From assembly GCA_030041195.1 (NCBI GenBank), contig JASHOI010000766.1:1-7704 (forward strand): a stretch of DNA of 7,704 nt, written 5' to 3'. A program made the position numbers and the translations under genes. Positions 1-7,291 of this stretch are shown one piece after another. Below the pieces are notes generated by a model. That model searched no databases. It was not told the DNA's origin and worked only from the letters and a program-made list of their open reading frames with translations. Source of the DNA: Streptosporangiaceae bacterium. GTDB taxonomy: Bacteria; Actinomycetota; Actinomycetes; Streptosporangiales; Streptosporangiaceae. How positions within the stretch are numbered: the stretch's first letter is position 1; every line of letters begins with the position of its first letter.

Positions 1-1
1 C

Positions 2-808
2 CCGGCAGGCCCGGACCAGGCGGAGGCCGATGGCCAGGACCAGCCCGGCAGCACCGCCGAGCCAAACCGGCGTGACGGCGGCGGCACCGCCGAGCCAAGC
101 CGGCGTGAGCGCGGCAGCACCGCCGAGCCAAGCGGGCTTGAGCGCGGCGGCACCGCCGAGCTCGGCCAGGGTCAGCACGACGGCACCCCGGAGCAGGCCG
201 GCGAAGGCGTGTGGTCACTGCTGCGCCGGTCGCGCCTGCTCCAGGTCATCGTCGTCGTGGTGATCGCGGCCAACCTCGCGTTCGGCGGGACCTTCGAGGT
301 GGCACTGCCCGCGCTCGCGCACGCCCGATTCGGCGCCGACGGCTACGGCGCGCTGATCGCGTGCCTTGGCACCGGCGCCGTGATCGGCACGCTGGCCGCC
401 GCCCGGGCCGGCAGCACCGGCCGGCCGGCGCTCGTCGCCAGTTCCTCTTTTCTCGTCGAGGCGGTGGCGATCGCGTTCATCCCGTTCCTCGGCGGGCTCG
501 CCGGGGCCGCGGTGGCGACGTTCGTTCTGGGGATCTGCAACGGCCTCGGCAACGTCATCTTCGTCACGCTCATCCAGCGATGGGCGCCGCCGCACCTGCT
601 TGGCCGGGTGATGAGCGTGGTCATGCTGGCCGGACTGGGCAGCTTCCCGCTGTCGGTGGCGGTGTCCGGCGTGCTTGTGCACCGGCTGGGCCCGTCCCCG
701 TTCTTCCCGGTTGCGGCGGCCACCGTGGCCATCGCCGTTCTCGGCGCGATGTCGCAGCGCGAGTTCCGTGACTTCGGGTCGGCCCAACTCGGCCTCGAAC
801 CCGCGTGA
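2..808 (+). CDS. Major facilitator superfamily exporter, C-terminal half (5' end outside window)
   Basis: The frame is open from base 2 to a TGA at 806-808, so the gene begins upstream of the window. About 68 hydrophilic residues come first, followed by six hydrophobic segments. These start near VWSLLRRSRLLQ (about base 200) and match TM7-TM12 of a 12-helix transporter. The pattern of a GTFEVALPALA helix, a GYGALIACLGTGAVIG helix, and LGRVMSVVMLAGLG before the last two helices resembles the MFS_3 (EntS/macrolide-efflux-like) group of proton-driven exporters in the inner membrane. The substrate cannot be told from this half. The hydrophilic part would be the cytoplasmic loop between the two six-helix halves. 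It is unusually long and is made of 11-residue repeats (separate entry). An ATG-initiated reading at 30-263 and a GTG at 209 are internal and are not needed as starts. The gene converges on the HNH gene 33 bp downstream. I am confident of the superfamily and less so of the subfamily. Confidence 0.85.
   Translation, partial: PAGPDQAEADGQDQPGSTAEPNRRDGGGTAEPSRRERGSTAEPSGLERGGTAELGQGQHDGTPEQAGEGVWSLLRRSRLLQVIVVVVIAANLAFGGTFEVALPALAHARFGADGYGALIACLGTGAVIGTLAAARAGSTGRPALVASSSFLVEAVAIAFIPFLGGLAGAAVATFVLGICNGLGNVIFVTLIQRWAPPHLLGRVMSVVMLAGLGSFPLSVAVSGVLVHRLGPSPFFPVAAATVAIAVLGAMSQREFRDFGSAQLGLEPA
47..178 (+). repeat. 33-bp tandem repeat, four units, coding an 11-residue linker repeat
   Basis: Four consecutive 33-bp units start at 47, 80, 113 and 146. 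Units 1 and 2 differ at 4 of 33 positions and units 2 and 3 at 3 of 33. Unit 4 matches only in its first half. In the exporter frame they encode GSTAEPNRRDG, GGTAEPSRRER, GSTAEPSGLER and GGTAELGQGQH, followed by a looser DGTPEQAGEG. The repeat length is a multiple of three, so copy number can change without breaking the frame. The units are rich in charged residues, Gly and Pro, consistent with a disordered cytoplasmic loop. Confidence 0.85.
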
Positions 809-813
809 GCCCA

Positions 814-869
814 GTACCGCGAGCCGAGCGGCCCGGTGACGTTACGCGGCGCTCGGCTCGGTCAGGTAC
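814..869. terminator. Hairpin between convergent exporter and HNH genes, possible bidirectional terminator
   Basis: A perfect 10-bp inverted repeat (GAGCCGAGCG at 821-830, its complement at 850-859) has a 19-base loop. It is flanked by a second pairing block, GTACC at 814-818 with GGTAC at 865-869, across a small internal loop. It starts just after the exporter stop, and its right arm overlaps the last codons of the HNH gene, whose stop is at 842-844. There is no T tract, so it is not a classical intrinsic terminator. GC-rich hairpins without U-runs between convergent genes are often proposed as terminators in actinomycetes, so the role is inferred from position and symmetry. Confidence 0.45.
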
Positions 870-1354
870 GCGGCCCACTGCGGATCGCCGTCGTGGGCGG
901 CCCCGATCAGCCGCCAGTGCGCCCCGCGGGGCACGGCAGGCACGCAGCGCAGGGTCCAGCCAAGCTCATCGATCAGCCGGTCGGCCTTGCGGTGGTTACA
1001 GCGCATACAGGAGGCGACACAGTTCTCCCAGGAATGCGTGCCACCGCGGCTACGCGGAATCACGTGATCGATGGTCTCGGCCTTGATACCGCAGTACGCG
1101 CACAGGTAGTTGTCCCTGCGCATCAGCGCCGCCCGGGTGAGCGGAACCCGGCTGCGGTGCGGCACGCGAATGTAGCGCCGCAGCCTGATCACGGACGGGG
1201 TTGCGAGGACGACCGAGGCGGAGTGCAGCATCGCTCCCCCGGCGTCGTCGTGCACGACCTCTGCCTTCTCGCCGAGGACCAGGCAAACGGCACGGTGCAT
1301 ACCAACCGTGGTGAGCGGCTCATAGGTGATGTTCAGCAGCAATACCCGACGCAC
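842..1354 (-). CDS. HNH endonuclease family protein
   Basis: This is a 170-residue protein that begins VRRVLLLNITYEPL and carries a complete HNH (ββα-metal) nuclease motif in residues 81-122. It has a zinc-binding CxxC pair (C85, C88), the catalytic IDHVIPRSRGG block (D96-H97), WEN (N111), and a second CxxC pair running into CNHRK (C116, C119, H121). Proteins of this size and layout are widespread in Actinobacteria as single chromosomal genes. They probably cleave DNA with a divalent metal, but their biological role is not settled. I chose the GTG at 1352-1354 because GGGAGG (1360-1365) lies 5 bases before it and because the conserved RRVLLLN block follows at once. Starts at GTG 1360 or 1396 would add residues with no ribosome-binding site. 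No methyltransferase or other restriction partner is adjacent. The gene is divergent from the peptidase gene and converges on the exporter. Fold certain, role uncertain. Confidence 0.9.
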   Translation of the reverse strand: MRRVLLLNITYEPLTTVGMHRAVCLVLGEKAEVVHDDAGGAMLHSASVVLATPSVIRLRRYIRVPHRSRVPLTRAALMRRDNYLCAYCGIKAETIDHVIPRSRGGTHSWENCVASCMRCNHRKADRLIDELGWTLRCVPAVPRGAHWRLIGAAHDGDPQWAAYLTEPSAA

Positions 1355-1359
1355 TCCCA

Positions 1360-1365
1360 CCTCCC
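1360..1365 (-). promoter_or_regulatory. Ribosome-binding site deciding the HNH start
   Basis: On the minus strand, GGGAGG is followed by five bases and then GTG at 1352-1354. In-frame GTG codons at 1360 and 1396 have no such site, so this element fixes the start. Confidence 0.65.
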
Positions 1366-1497
1366 GGGCAGGTGCGCCGCCGCAGTGTCGGGGCACCCGT
1401 GACCAGTGTGATTGCCTGATGGCCGGTCCGCCAACCCCAATAGCCTAACCGGGTGGGCCAGCCGGCGGGGTCAACGCGCCGGTTCCGGCGGCCGGCC

Positions 1498-1527
1498 GGG
1501 CCAGTCCGGGCCGGTCCGGGCCGGTCG
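1498..1527. repeat. Three 10-bp direct repeats in the HNH/peptidase divergent intergenic region
   Basis: Units GGGCCAGTCC (1498-1507), GGGCCGGTCC (1508-1517) and GGGCCGGTCG (1518-1527) are head to tail, roughly one helical turn each. They run into the palindrome at 1526-1547. The block lies between the start of the HNH gene and the -10 box of the peptidase gene, where operators would be expected. It has no coding role if the peptidase starts at 1594. Chance low complexity in GC-rich DNA is the alternative. Confidence 0.6.
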
Positions 1528-1547
1528 CGGCCGCTGCAGCGGCCGCG
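1526..1547. promoter_or_regulatory. Perfect 22-bp palindrome upstream of the peptidase promoter
   Basis: The sequence is exactly self-complementary from 1526 to 1547, centred on CTGCAG (1534-1539), with GCGGCCGC on each side of the centre. It ends 33 bp before the -10 box of the peptidase gene, so it would cover or adjoin the -35 region and sits well for a dimeric regulator. In RNA or single-stranded DNA it would form a long GC stem with almost no loop. No known regulator site is recognised; function is inferred from symmetry and position. Confidence 0.45.
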
Positions 1548-1580
1548 GGGAGACCGGGTAAGCCGCCCAGGATCGACCCA

Positions 1581-1586
1581 TATAGT
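1581..1586 (+). promoter_or_regulatory. -10 box of the prolyl oligopeptidase gene, probable leaderless start
   Basis: TATAGT fits the actinobacterial TANNNT -10 consensus and stands out in very GC-rich DNA. Seven bases separate it from the ATG at 1594, so transcription would begin at or within a base of the start codon. No Shine-Dalgarno sequence lies before this ATG, which agrees with a leaderless mRNA. No convincing -35 hexamer is seen. Confidence 0.6.
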
Positions 1587-1593
1587 GCAGCCC

Positions 1594-3681
1594 ATGGCCG
1601 CATCCGCATACCCGCCAGCCCGCCGTGAGGACATCGCCGAGGAGATCCACGGCCACCTGGTCCGCGATCCGTACCGCTGGCTCGAGGACGCCGACAGCCA
1701 GGAGACCCGGTCCTGGCTGGCCGCGGAGGATGCGCTCCTCGCCGAGTACCTGGCCGGCCTTAGCGACCGGGAGGCGCTGGCCGCGCGGATCACCGAACTG
1801 CTCGCCGCCGGTTACGTCGACGCCCCGGTGTGGCGTGGCGACCGGCAGTTCTACACCCGCCGTGCGGCAGGCCAGGAGCACGCGGTGCTCTACACGACCA
1901 CGCCGTCCGAGGGCGAGCGGATCCTCATCGACCCGACGGCGATCGACGAGACCGGCACGACGACCCTCGACGCCTGGCAGCCCGACCTGGACGGCCGCCT
2001 GCTGGCCTACCAGCTGTCCCAGGGCGGTGACGAGGAGTCGCTGCTGCGGGTCATGGACGTCGCCACCGGCGAGGATGTCGACGGTCCCATCGACCGCTGC
2101 CGGTACACGGGCGTGGCATGGCTGCCCGGCGGCAAGGAGTTCTATTACACCCGGAGGTTGCCGCCCGAGGCGGTGCCCGAGGGCGAGCAGCAGTATCACC
2201 GGCGGGTGTACCTGCACCAGGTGGGCAGCCCGGCGCGGGATGACGCCATGATCTTCGGTGAGGGACTGGAGAAGACCAACTACTACTCGGTTTCGGTCAG
2301 CAGGGACGGCCGCTGGCTGATCATCGGGGCCGCCGCTGGCACCGCGCCGCGGAACGACTTGTGGATCGCGGACCTGATCGCGGCGCCGGCATCAGCGCCC
2401 GACCTGCGCGTGATCCAGCAGGGAGTCGACGCCCAGAGCTACGCGCGGGTGGGCAGGGACGGGCGGCTCTACGTCTGGACCGACCGGGATGCTCCCCGGG
2501 GCAGGCTCGCTGTGACCGACCCCGCGGATCCCGGCTACGACCACTGGCGAGACCTGGTCCCCGAGGACCCGGAGGCCGTGCTGGCCGACTTCGCGATCCT
2601 GGACGGCCCGGAACTGGGCCGGCCGGTGCTGCTTGCCTCGTGGACCAGGCACGCGATCAGCGAGGTGAGCGTGCACGACCTGGCCACGGGCGCTCGGGGC
2701 GGGGCCGTGCCGCTGCCCGGCCTCGGCACGATCGGCGGCCTGAGAGAGCGGCCGGAAGGCGGCCACGAGGCCTGGTTCGGCTACACCGATAACACCACGC
2801 CGCCCATCGTGCTGCACTACAACGCGCTGAGCAGCGCAACCACCGTCTGGGCGCGTTCTGCCGGGCAGGTCGAGGTCCCGGAGATCTCGACCAGGCAGGT
2901 CGCGTACTCATCCGCGGACGGCACGACCGTCCGGATGCTGATCATCTCGGGCGACGGCCCGTTCCGTCCCCGGCCGACGATCCTCTACGGATACGGCGGG
3001 TTCGACGTCAGCATGCAGCCCGGGTATTCCGCGACAATTCTCGCCTGGGCCGAGCGCGGGGGCGTGTACGCGATCGCCTCGCTGCGCGGCGGCGGCGACG
3101 AGGGCGAGGAATGGCACCGGGCCGGGATGCGTGCCAGCAAGCAGAACGTGTTCGACGACTTCCACGCCGCCGCGGAGAAGCTGATCGCCGACGGCTGGAC
3201 CAGCCGGGAGCAGCTGGCGATCTCCGGCGGCTCTAACGGCGGGCTGCTGGTGGGAGCGGCGATCACCCAGCGGCCGGAACTCTACGCCGCCGCGGTGAGC
3301 TCTGCTCCGCTGCTCGACATGGTGCGGTACGAGCGGTTCGGGCTCGGCGAGACCTGGAACGACGAGTACGGCACCGCCGCGGACCCGGAGGAACTCGGCT
3401 GGCTGCTCTCCTACTCCCCCTACCACCACGTGCGCGACGGGATCTCCTACCCGGCGGTCCTGTTCACGATCTTCGACGGCGACACCAGGGTGGACCCGAT
3501 GCACGCGCGCAAGATGTGCGCCGCGCTGCAGCACGCCACGTCGGCACGGTGGCCGGACCGGCCGATTCTGCTGCGCCGGGAGTCCGACGTGGGGCACGGG
3601 GCACGCGCGGTCAGCCGTTCTGCGTCGCTGTCGGCCGACACCCTTGCGTTCCTCGGGTTTCTCACCGGCCTGAGCCGGTAG
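1594..3681 (+). CDS. Prolyl oligopeptidase (serine peptidase family S9A)
   Basis: This 695-residue cytosolic serine peptidase should cleave short peptides after proline (EC 3.4.21.26 type). It begins with the family's N-terminal block [20 protein letters not shown], then [17 protein letters not shown] seven-bladed beta-propeller would fill roughly residues 75-410, and the alpha/beta-hydrolase domain follows. The nucleophile is S547 in GGSNGG, the acid is D630 in FDGDTRVDP, and the base is H668 in DVGHGA, matching S554, D641 and H680 of the porcine enzyme. The oxyanion-hole tyrosine (Y467 in LYGYGG), the proline-pocket tryptophan (W588 in GETWNDEYG) and the substrate-binding arginine (R632) are also present, which favours true post-proline cleavage over oligopeptidase B. 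Length is normal for the family and no signal peptide is present. I chose the ATG at 1594 because the conserved N terminus starts there. The in-frame GTG at 1453 would add 47 low-complexity residues across the palindrome and the -10 box. Confidence 0.95.
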   Translation: MAASAYPPARREDIAEEIHGHLVRDPYRWLEDADSQETRSWLAAEDALLAEYLAGLSDREALAARITELLAAGYVDAPVWRGDRQFYTRRAAGQEHAVLYTTTPSEGERILIDPTAIDETGTTTLDAWQPDLDGRLLAYQLSQGGDEESLLRVMDVATGEDVDGPIDRCRYTGVAWLPGGKEFYYTRRLPPEAVPEGEQQYHRRVYLHQVGSPARDDAMIFGEGLEKTNYYSVSVSRDGRWLIIGAAAGTAPRNDLWIADLIAAPASAPDLRVIQQGVDAQSYARVGRDGRLYVWTDRDAPRGRLAVTDPADPGYDHWRDLVPEDPEAVLADFAILDGPELGRPVLLASWTRHAISEVSVHDLATGARGGAVPLPGLGTIGGLRERPEGGHEAWFGYTDNTTPPIVLHYNALSSATTVWARSAGQVEVPEISTRQVAYSSADGTTVRMLIISGDGPFRPRPTILYGYGGFDVSMQPGYSATILAWAERGGVYAIASLRGGGDEGEEWHRAGMRASKQNVFDDFHAAAEKLIADGWTSREQLAISGGSNGGLLVGAAITQRPELYAAAVSSAPLLDMVRYERFGLGETWNDEYGTAADPEELGWLLSYSPYHHVRDGISYPAVLFTIFDGDTRVDPMHARKMCAALQHATSARWPDRPILLRRESDVGHGARAVSRSASLSADTLAFLGFLTGLSR

Positions 3682-3700
3682 GCCGCCGCGCCTGGCGGCC
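3681..3700 (+). terminator. Small hairpin at the peptidase stop codon
   Basis: GGCCGCC (3681-3687) pairs with GGCGGCC (3694-3700) around a 6-base loop, starting on the last base of the TAG stop. There is no T tract after it. It may act as a weak terminator or mRNA 3' end before the channel gene, but a 7-bp stem is not rare in DNA this GC-rich. Confidence 0.3.
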
Positions 3701-3771
3701 CTGACCATTACTCCCACTCGTCCGCTCCAGCCTGCGCGGCCGGCGACTATGGGAGGCGCTGTCTACCGAAC

Positions 3772-3776
3772 GGAGG
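3772..3776 (+). promoter_or_regulatory. Ribosome-binding site deciding the mechanosensitive channel start
   Basis: GGAGG is followed by five bases and then GTG at 3782. The upstream in-frame ATG at 3749 has no comparable site, so the GTG is preferred. Confidence 0.7.
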
Positions 3777-3781
3777 TCGTT

Positions 3782-4975
3782 GTGCACCCCCTGGTGCTCG
3801 TCGCCGATCCAGGAAGCCCCGCCTCGCCGCATCCGGCCGACTCGCTCTACGAGGCCTGCGGGCGGACCCAGAACCCAGGGATCGCCTGCCGCCTGGTGTG
3901 GGACGTGACCCACAGCAGCAGGGCTGCCGAGCTCACCATGGTCTACTTCGCCGGGCCGGCCCAGCTCGCGATCAGGATCGGCTACGTGCTGCTGATCGCG
4001 GTGGCGCTCCGGCTGGTCGCGCACCGCGCGATCAGCAAGATCACCTCCCGGGCCGCGCGGAGCGGCGGCGATGCCCCCGACCGGGCGCACGCGCTGCTGT
4101 TCCGTGAGCGGCGCCAGCAGCGCGCGACCGCGCTCGGCGCGATCCTCAGCAACGCGGCGTCGCTGACGATCTTCGGCATAGCGGCGGTCATCATCGTCGG
4201 CGACATGGGGCTGAACCTGGCGCCGGTGCTGGCCAGCGCCGGTGTCCTGGGCGTGGCCATCGGGTTCGGCGCGCAGAATCTGGTGCAGGACTTCCTGGCC
4301 GGGATCTTCATGCTGCTCGAGGACCAGTACGGCGTCGGCGACGTCATCAGCGTGGGCCAGACGACCGGAACGGTCGAGGGAGTGAGCCTGCGGATCACCC
4401 GGCTCAGGGACGTGAACGGCGTGGTCTGGCACATCCGCAACGGCACCATCAAAAAGGCCGGCAACGAGTCTCAGGGCTGGGCCAGGGCCGTGGTCGATTT
4501 CCCGGTCCCTTACCACCGCGACATCCCGCGGGTGCGCCAGACGATGCGGCGGACCGCCGACGCCATGTGGCAGGAACCGGCCTGGAACGAGATCATCCTC
4601 GAGGAGCCCGAGGTGTGGGGCGTGCAGGAGCTTTCCAGTGACGCGGTCCTGATGCGGGTGACGGCCCGGACCATGCCGCTGCGGCAGTGGGAAGTGCAGC
4701 GCGAGCTCACCGAGCGGCTGAAGCTCGCGCTCGACGCTTCGGGCGCCGTCAACGGCGCAAACGGGGACACGGAGACGAACGGCGGCTCCGGCGCCGTGGT
4801 CCCGGCGCCCGCCCGGGCCATTCCCGACCAGCACTCCCCGCGGGCAGCAGTCCCGACGGCCACGCCCGGCACGCAGGCCCCGGCTCCCGCTGCCACGCAG
4901 GCCCCCGCCGACGTCCAGGGTTCGGCCGCCGACGCCCCCGGAGCGGGCGGCCCGCCCAAGCCGGCGGCCTCGTGA
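3782..4975 (+). CDS. MscS-family small-conductance mechanosensitive ion channel
   Basis: This 397-residue inner-membrane channel would open under membrane tension to release solutes during hypo-osmotic shock. After a polar N-terminal region with the block ACGRTQNPGIACRLVWDVT, a first transmembrane helix lies at about residues 58-79. A charged loop follows (about 82-118, with RERRQQRATALG), then a second helix (about 120-140). The pore-lining third helix is PVLASAGVLGVAIGFGAQNL, then VQDFLAGIFMLLEDQYGVGD, the hallmark of the family. The beta domain follows (VGQTTGTVEGVSLRITRLRD, then the IRNGTI turn), then the alpha/beta C-terminal domain to about residue 315. The last ~80 residues are Ala/Pro/Gly-rich and look disordered. 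The start is GTG with GGAGG five bases upstream. It lies 100 bp after the peptidase and 45 bp before the globin start, on the same strand. Only three membrane helices are predicted, as in E. coli MscS. Confidence 0.93.
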   Translation: MHPLVLVADPGSPASPHPADSLYEACGRTQNPGIACRLVWDVTHSSRAAELTMVYFAGPAQLAIRIGYVLLIAVALRLVAHRAISKITSRAARSGGDAPDRAHALLFRERRQQRATALGAILSNAASLTIFGIAAVIIVGDMGLNLAPVLASAGVLGVAIGFGAQNLVQDFLAGIFMLLEDQYGVGDVISVGQTTGTVEGVSLRITRLRDVNGVVWHIRNGTIKKAGNESQGWARAVVDFPVPYHRDIPRVRQTMRRTADAMWQEPAWNEIILEEPEVWGVQELSSDAVLMRVTARTMPLRQWEVQRELTERLKLALDASGAVNGANGDTETNGGSGAVVPAPARAIPDQHSPRAAVPTATPGTQAPAPAATQAPADVQGSAADAPGAGGPPKPAAS

Positions 4976-5005
4976 GCCGCGCTTCGGCCGATGCCGGCGT
5001 GGACG

Positions 5006-5011
5006 TACTCT
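5006..5011 (+). promoter_or_regulatory. -10 box of the truncated haemoglobin gene, near-leaderless start
   Basis: TACTCT matches TANNNT and is followed by nine bases and then the ATG at 5021. A weak -35-like TTCGGC lies 17 bp upstream (4983-4988). Transcription would start within a few bases of the start codon. There is no Shine-Dalgarno sequence before this ATG. This suggests the globin has its own promoter besides any read-through from the channel gene. Confidence 0.45.
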
Positions 5012-5020
5012 GGGTCCGCG

Positions 5021-5467
5021 ATGAACGAGTCAACCGAGATGAGCTTCTACGAGGCCGTGGGCGGTGAGGAGACCTTCCGCCGCCTGGTCAGCAGGTTCTA
5101 CCAGGAGGTCGCCAAGGATCCCGTGCTCCGGCCGGTGTACCCGAGCCGCGATCTTGGCCCGGCCGAGGAGCATCTGCGGCTGTTCCTGATCCAGTACTGG
5201 GGCGGCCCCGGAACCTACAGCGAGCAGCGCGGCCATCCGAGGCTGCGGATGCGGCACGCTCGGTTCACGATCGGTGAGGCCGAACGCGACGCCTGGCTGC
5301 GCCACATGCGCACCGCGCTCGACGAACTGGCCCTCGATGAGGCGCTGGACGCGCAACTGTGGGACTACCTGGTGATGGCCGCGCACAGCCTGGTCAACCA
5401 GCCGACCCGGGTGATGGGGGCAGGAGAGGCTGGCGGCGGCCCGGACCTGGGCCTGACCCCCGCCTAA
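5021..5467 (+). CDS. glbO: Group II truncated haemoglobin (GlbO type)
   Basis: This 148-residue 2-on-2 globin binds haem and probably oxygen. GlbO-type proteins are linked to oxygen handling, peroxide or nitric oxide chemistry, and membrane-associated respiration. It closely resembles mycobacterial GlbO, with SFYEAVGG at the start, the block [20 protein letters not shown] then LRMRHARF, and MAAHSLVN near the end. By alignment with GlbO the key residues are all present: proximal histidine F8 is H79, tyrosine B10 is Y27, tyrosine CD1 is Y40, E7 is A48, E11 is L52, and the group-II marker tryptophan G8 is W92. The tail after QPTRVMGAG is short and Gly-rich. The ATG at 5021 is chosen because a -10 box lies just upstream. 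The ATG at 5039 (M7) would also give a full globin domain and is a real alternative. The ATG at 4991 would lie upstream of that -10 box. Cytosolic, no signal peptide. Confidence 0.95.
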   Translation: MNESTEMSFYEAVGGEETFRRLVSRFYQEVAKDPVLRPVYPSRDLGPAEEHLRLFLIQYWGGPGTYSEQRGHPRLRMRHARFTIGEAERDAWLRHMRTALDELALDEALDAQLWDYLVMAAHSLVNQPTRVMGAGEAGGGPDLGLTPA

Positions 5468-5522
5468 CCGGCGTCCGGGGCCGCTTGGATGGCCTGCCGT
5501 CGAAGGCGCCCCAAACCGGCCC

Positions 5523-5576
5523 GTCATCGATGTACCATTCGGCCGCATAGAACAGGCCTTCTGGTACATCGATGAC
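5523..5576. terminator. 15-bp perfect inverted repeat between convergent globin and ettA genes
   Basis: GTCATCGATGTACCA at 5523-5537 is exactly complementary to 5562-5576. The 24-base spacer contains GGCC at 5541-5544 and again at 5555-5558, which can pair to extend the stem past a 3x3 internal loop. The arms are only about half GC in a region that is otherwise far richer. The element starts 55 bp after the globin stop and ends 23 bp before the ettA stop, the ideal place for a bidirectional terminator, although neither side has a T tract. Alternatives are a protein-binding site or the remnant of a small mobile repeat. The structure is certain; the function is inferred. Apart from it, the 132-bp gap at 5468-5599 holds nothing recognisable. 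Confidence 0.6.
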
Positions 5577-5599
5577 CCGCTGGCAGGGCGCCGCGGGGG

Positions 5600-7261
<1,662 letters not shown>

Positions 7262-7267
7262 GTCCTC

Positions 7268-7273
7268 AGCCTA
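7268..7273 (-). promoter_or_regulatory. -10 box of ettA, probable leaderless start
   Basis: Read on the minus strand, TAGGCT fits TANNNT and is followed by six bases and the ATG at 7261, which puts the expected transcription start on the A of the start codon. The GAGG between them is only two bases from ATG, too close for an efficient Shine-Dalgarno site. This would be an internal promoter in the 30-bp ssb-ettA gap, with -35 contacts inside the end of the ssb-like gene. No clear -35 hexamer is present. Confidence 0.45.
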
Positions 7274-7291
7274 CGGCCAGCCGACGTGCGG

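Noticed and set aside
47..178. CRISPR array from the regular repeats
   Set aside because: The units are contiguous 33-bp coding repeats with no unique spacers and keep an open frame.
30..263. ATG-started small plus-strand frame with APPSQAG-type repeats
   Set aside because: The repetition comes from the 33-bp units read out of frame. The exporter frame continues without a break into transmembrane helices.
842..1354. HNH gene as part of a restriction-modification or defence island, or a homing endonuclease
   Set aside because: No methyltransferase, intron, intein or other defence gene is adjacent, and this short HNH type is a common stand-alone chromosomal gene in actinomycetes.
1526..1547. 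NotI-PstI-NotI-like palindrome as a vector or linker artefact
   Set aside because: The flanking sequence is continuous genomic GC-rich DNA with 10-bp repeats merging into the palindrome. No vector sequence is visible on either side.
1453..1593. N-terminal extension of the peptidase from a GTG at 1453
   Set aside because: The 47 extra residues are Arg/Pro/Gly low complexity over the repeats, palindrome and -10 box. The family's conserved N terminus begins at the ATG at 1594.
3662..4834. 390-codon minus-strand open frame antisense to the channel gene
   Set aside because: The composition is the His/Arg/Pro/Gly-rich type seen in antisense shadows of GC-rich genes, it has no recognisable domain, and the plus strand clearly encodes MscS.
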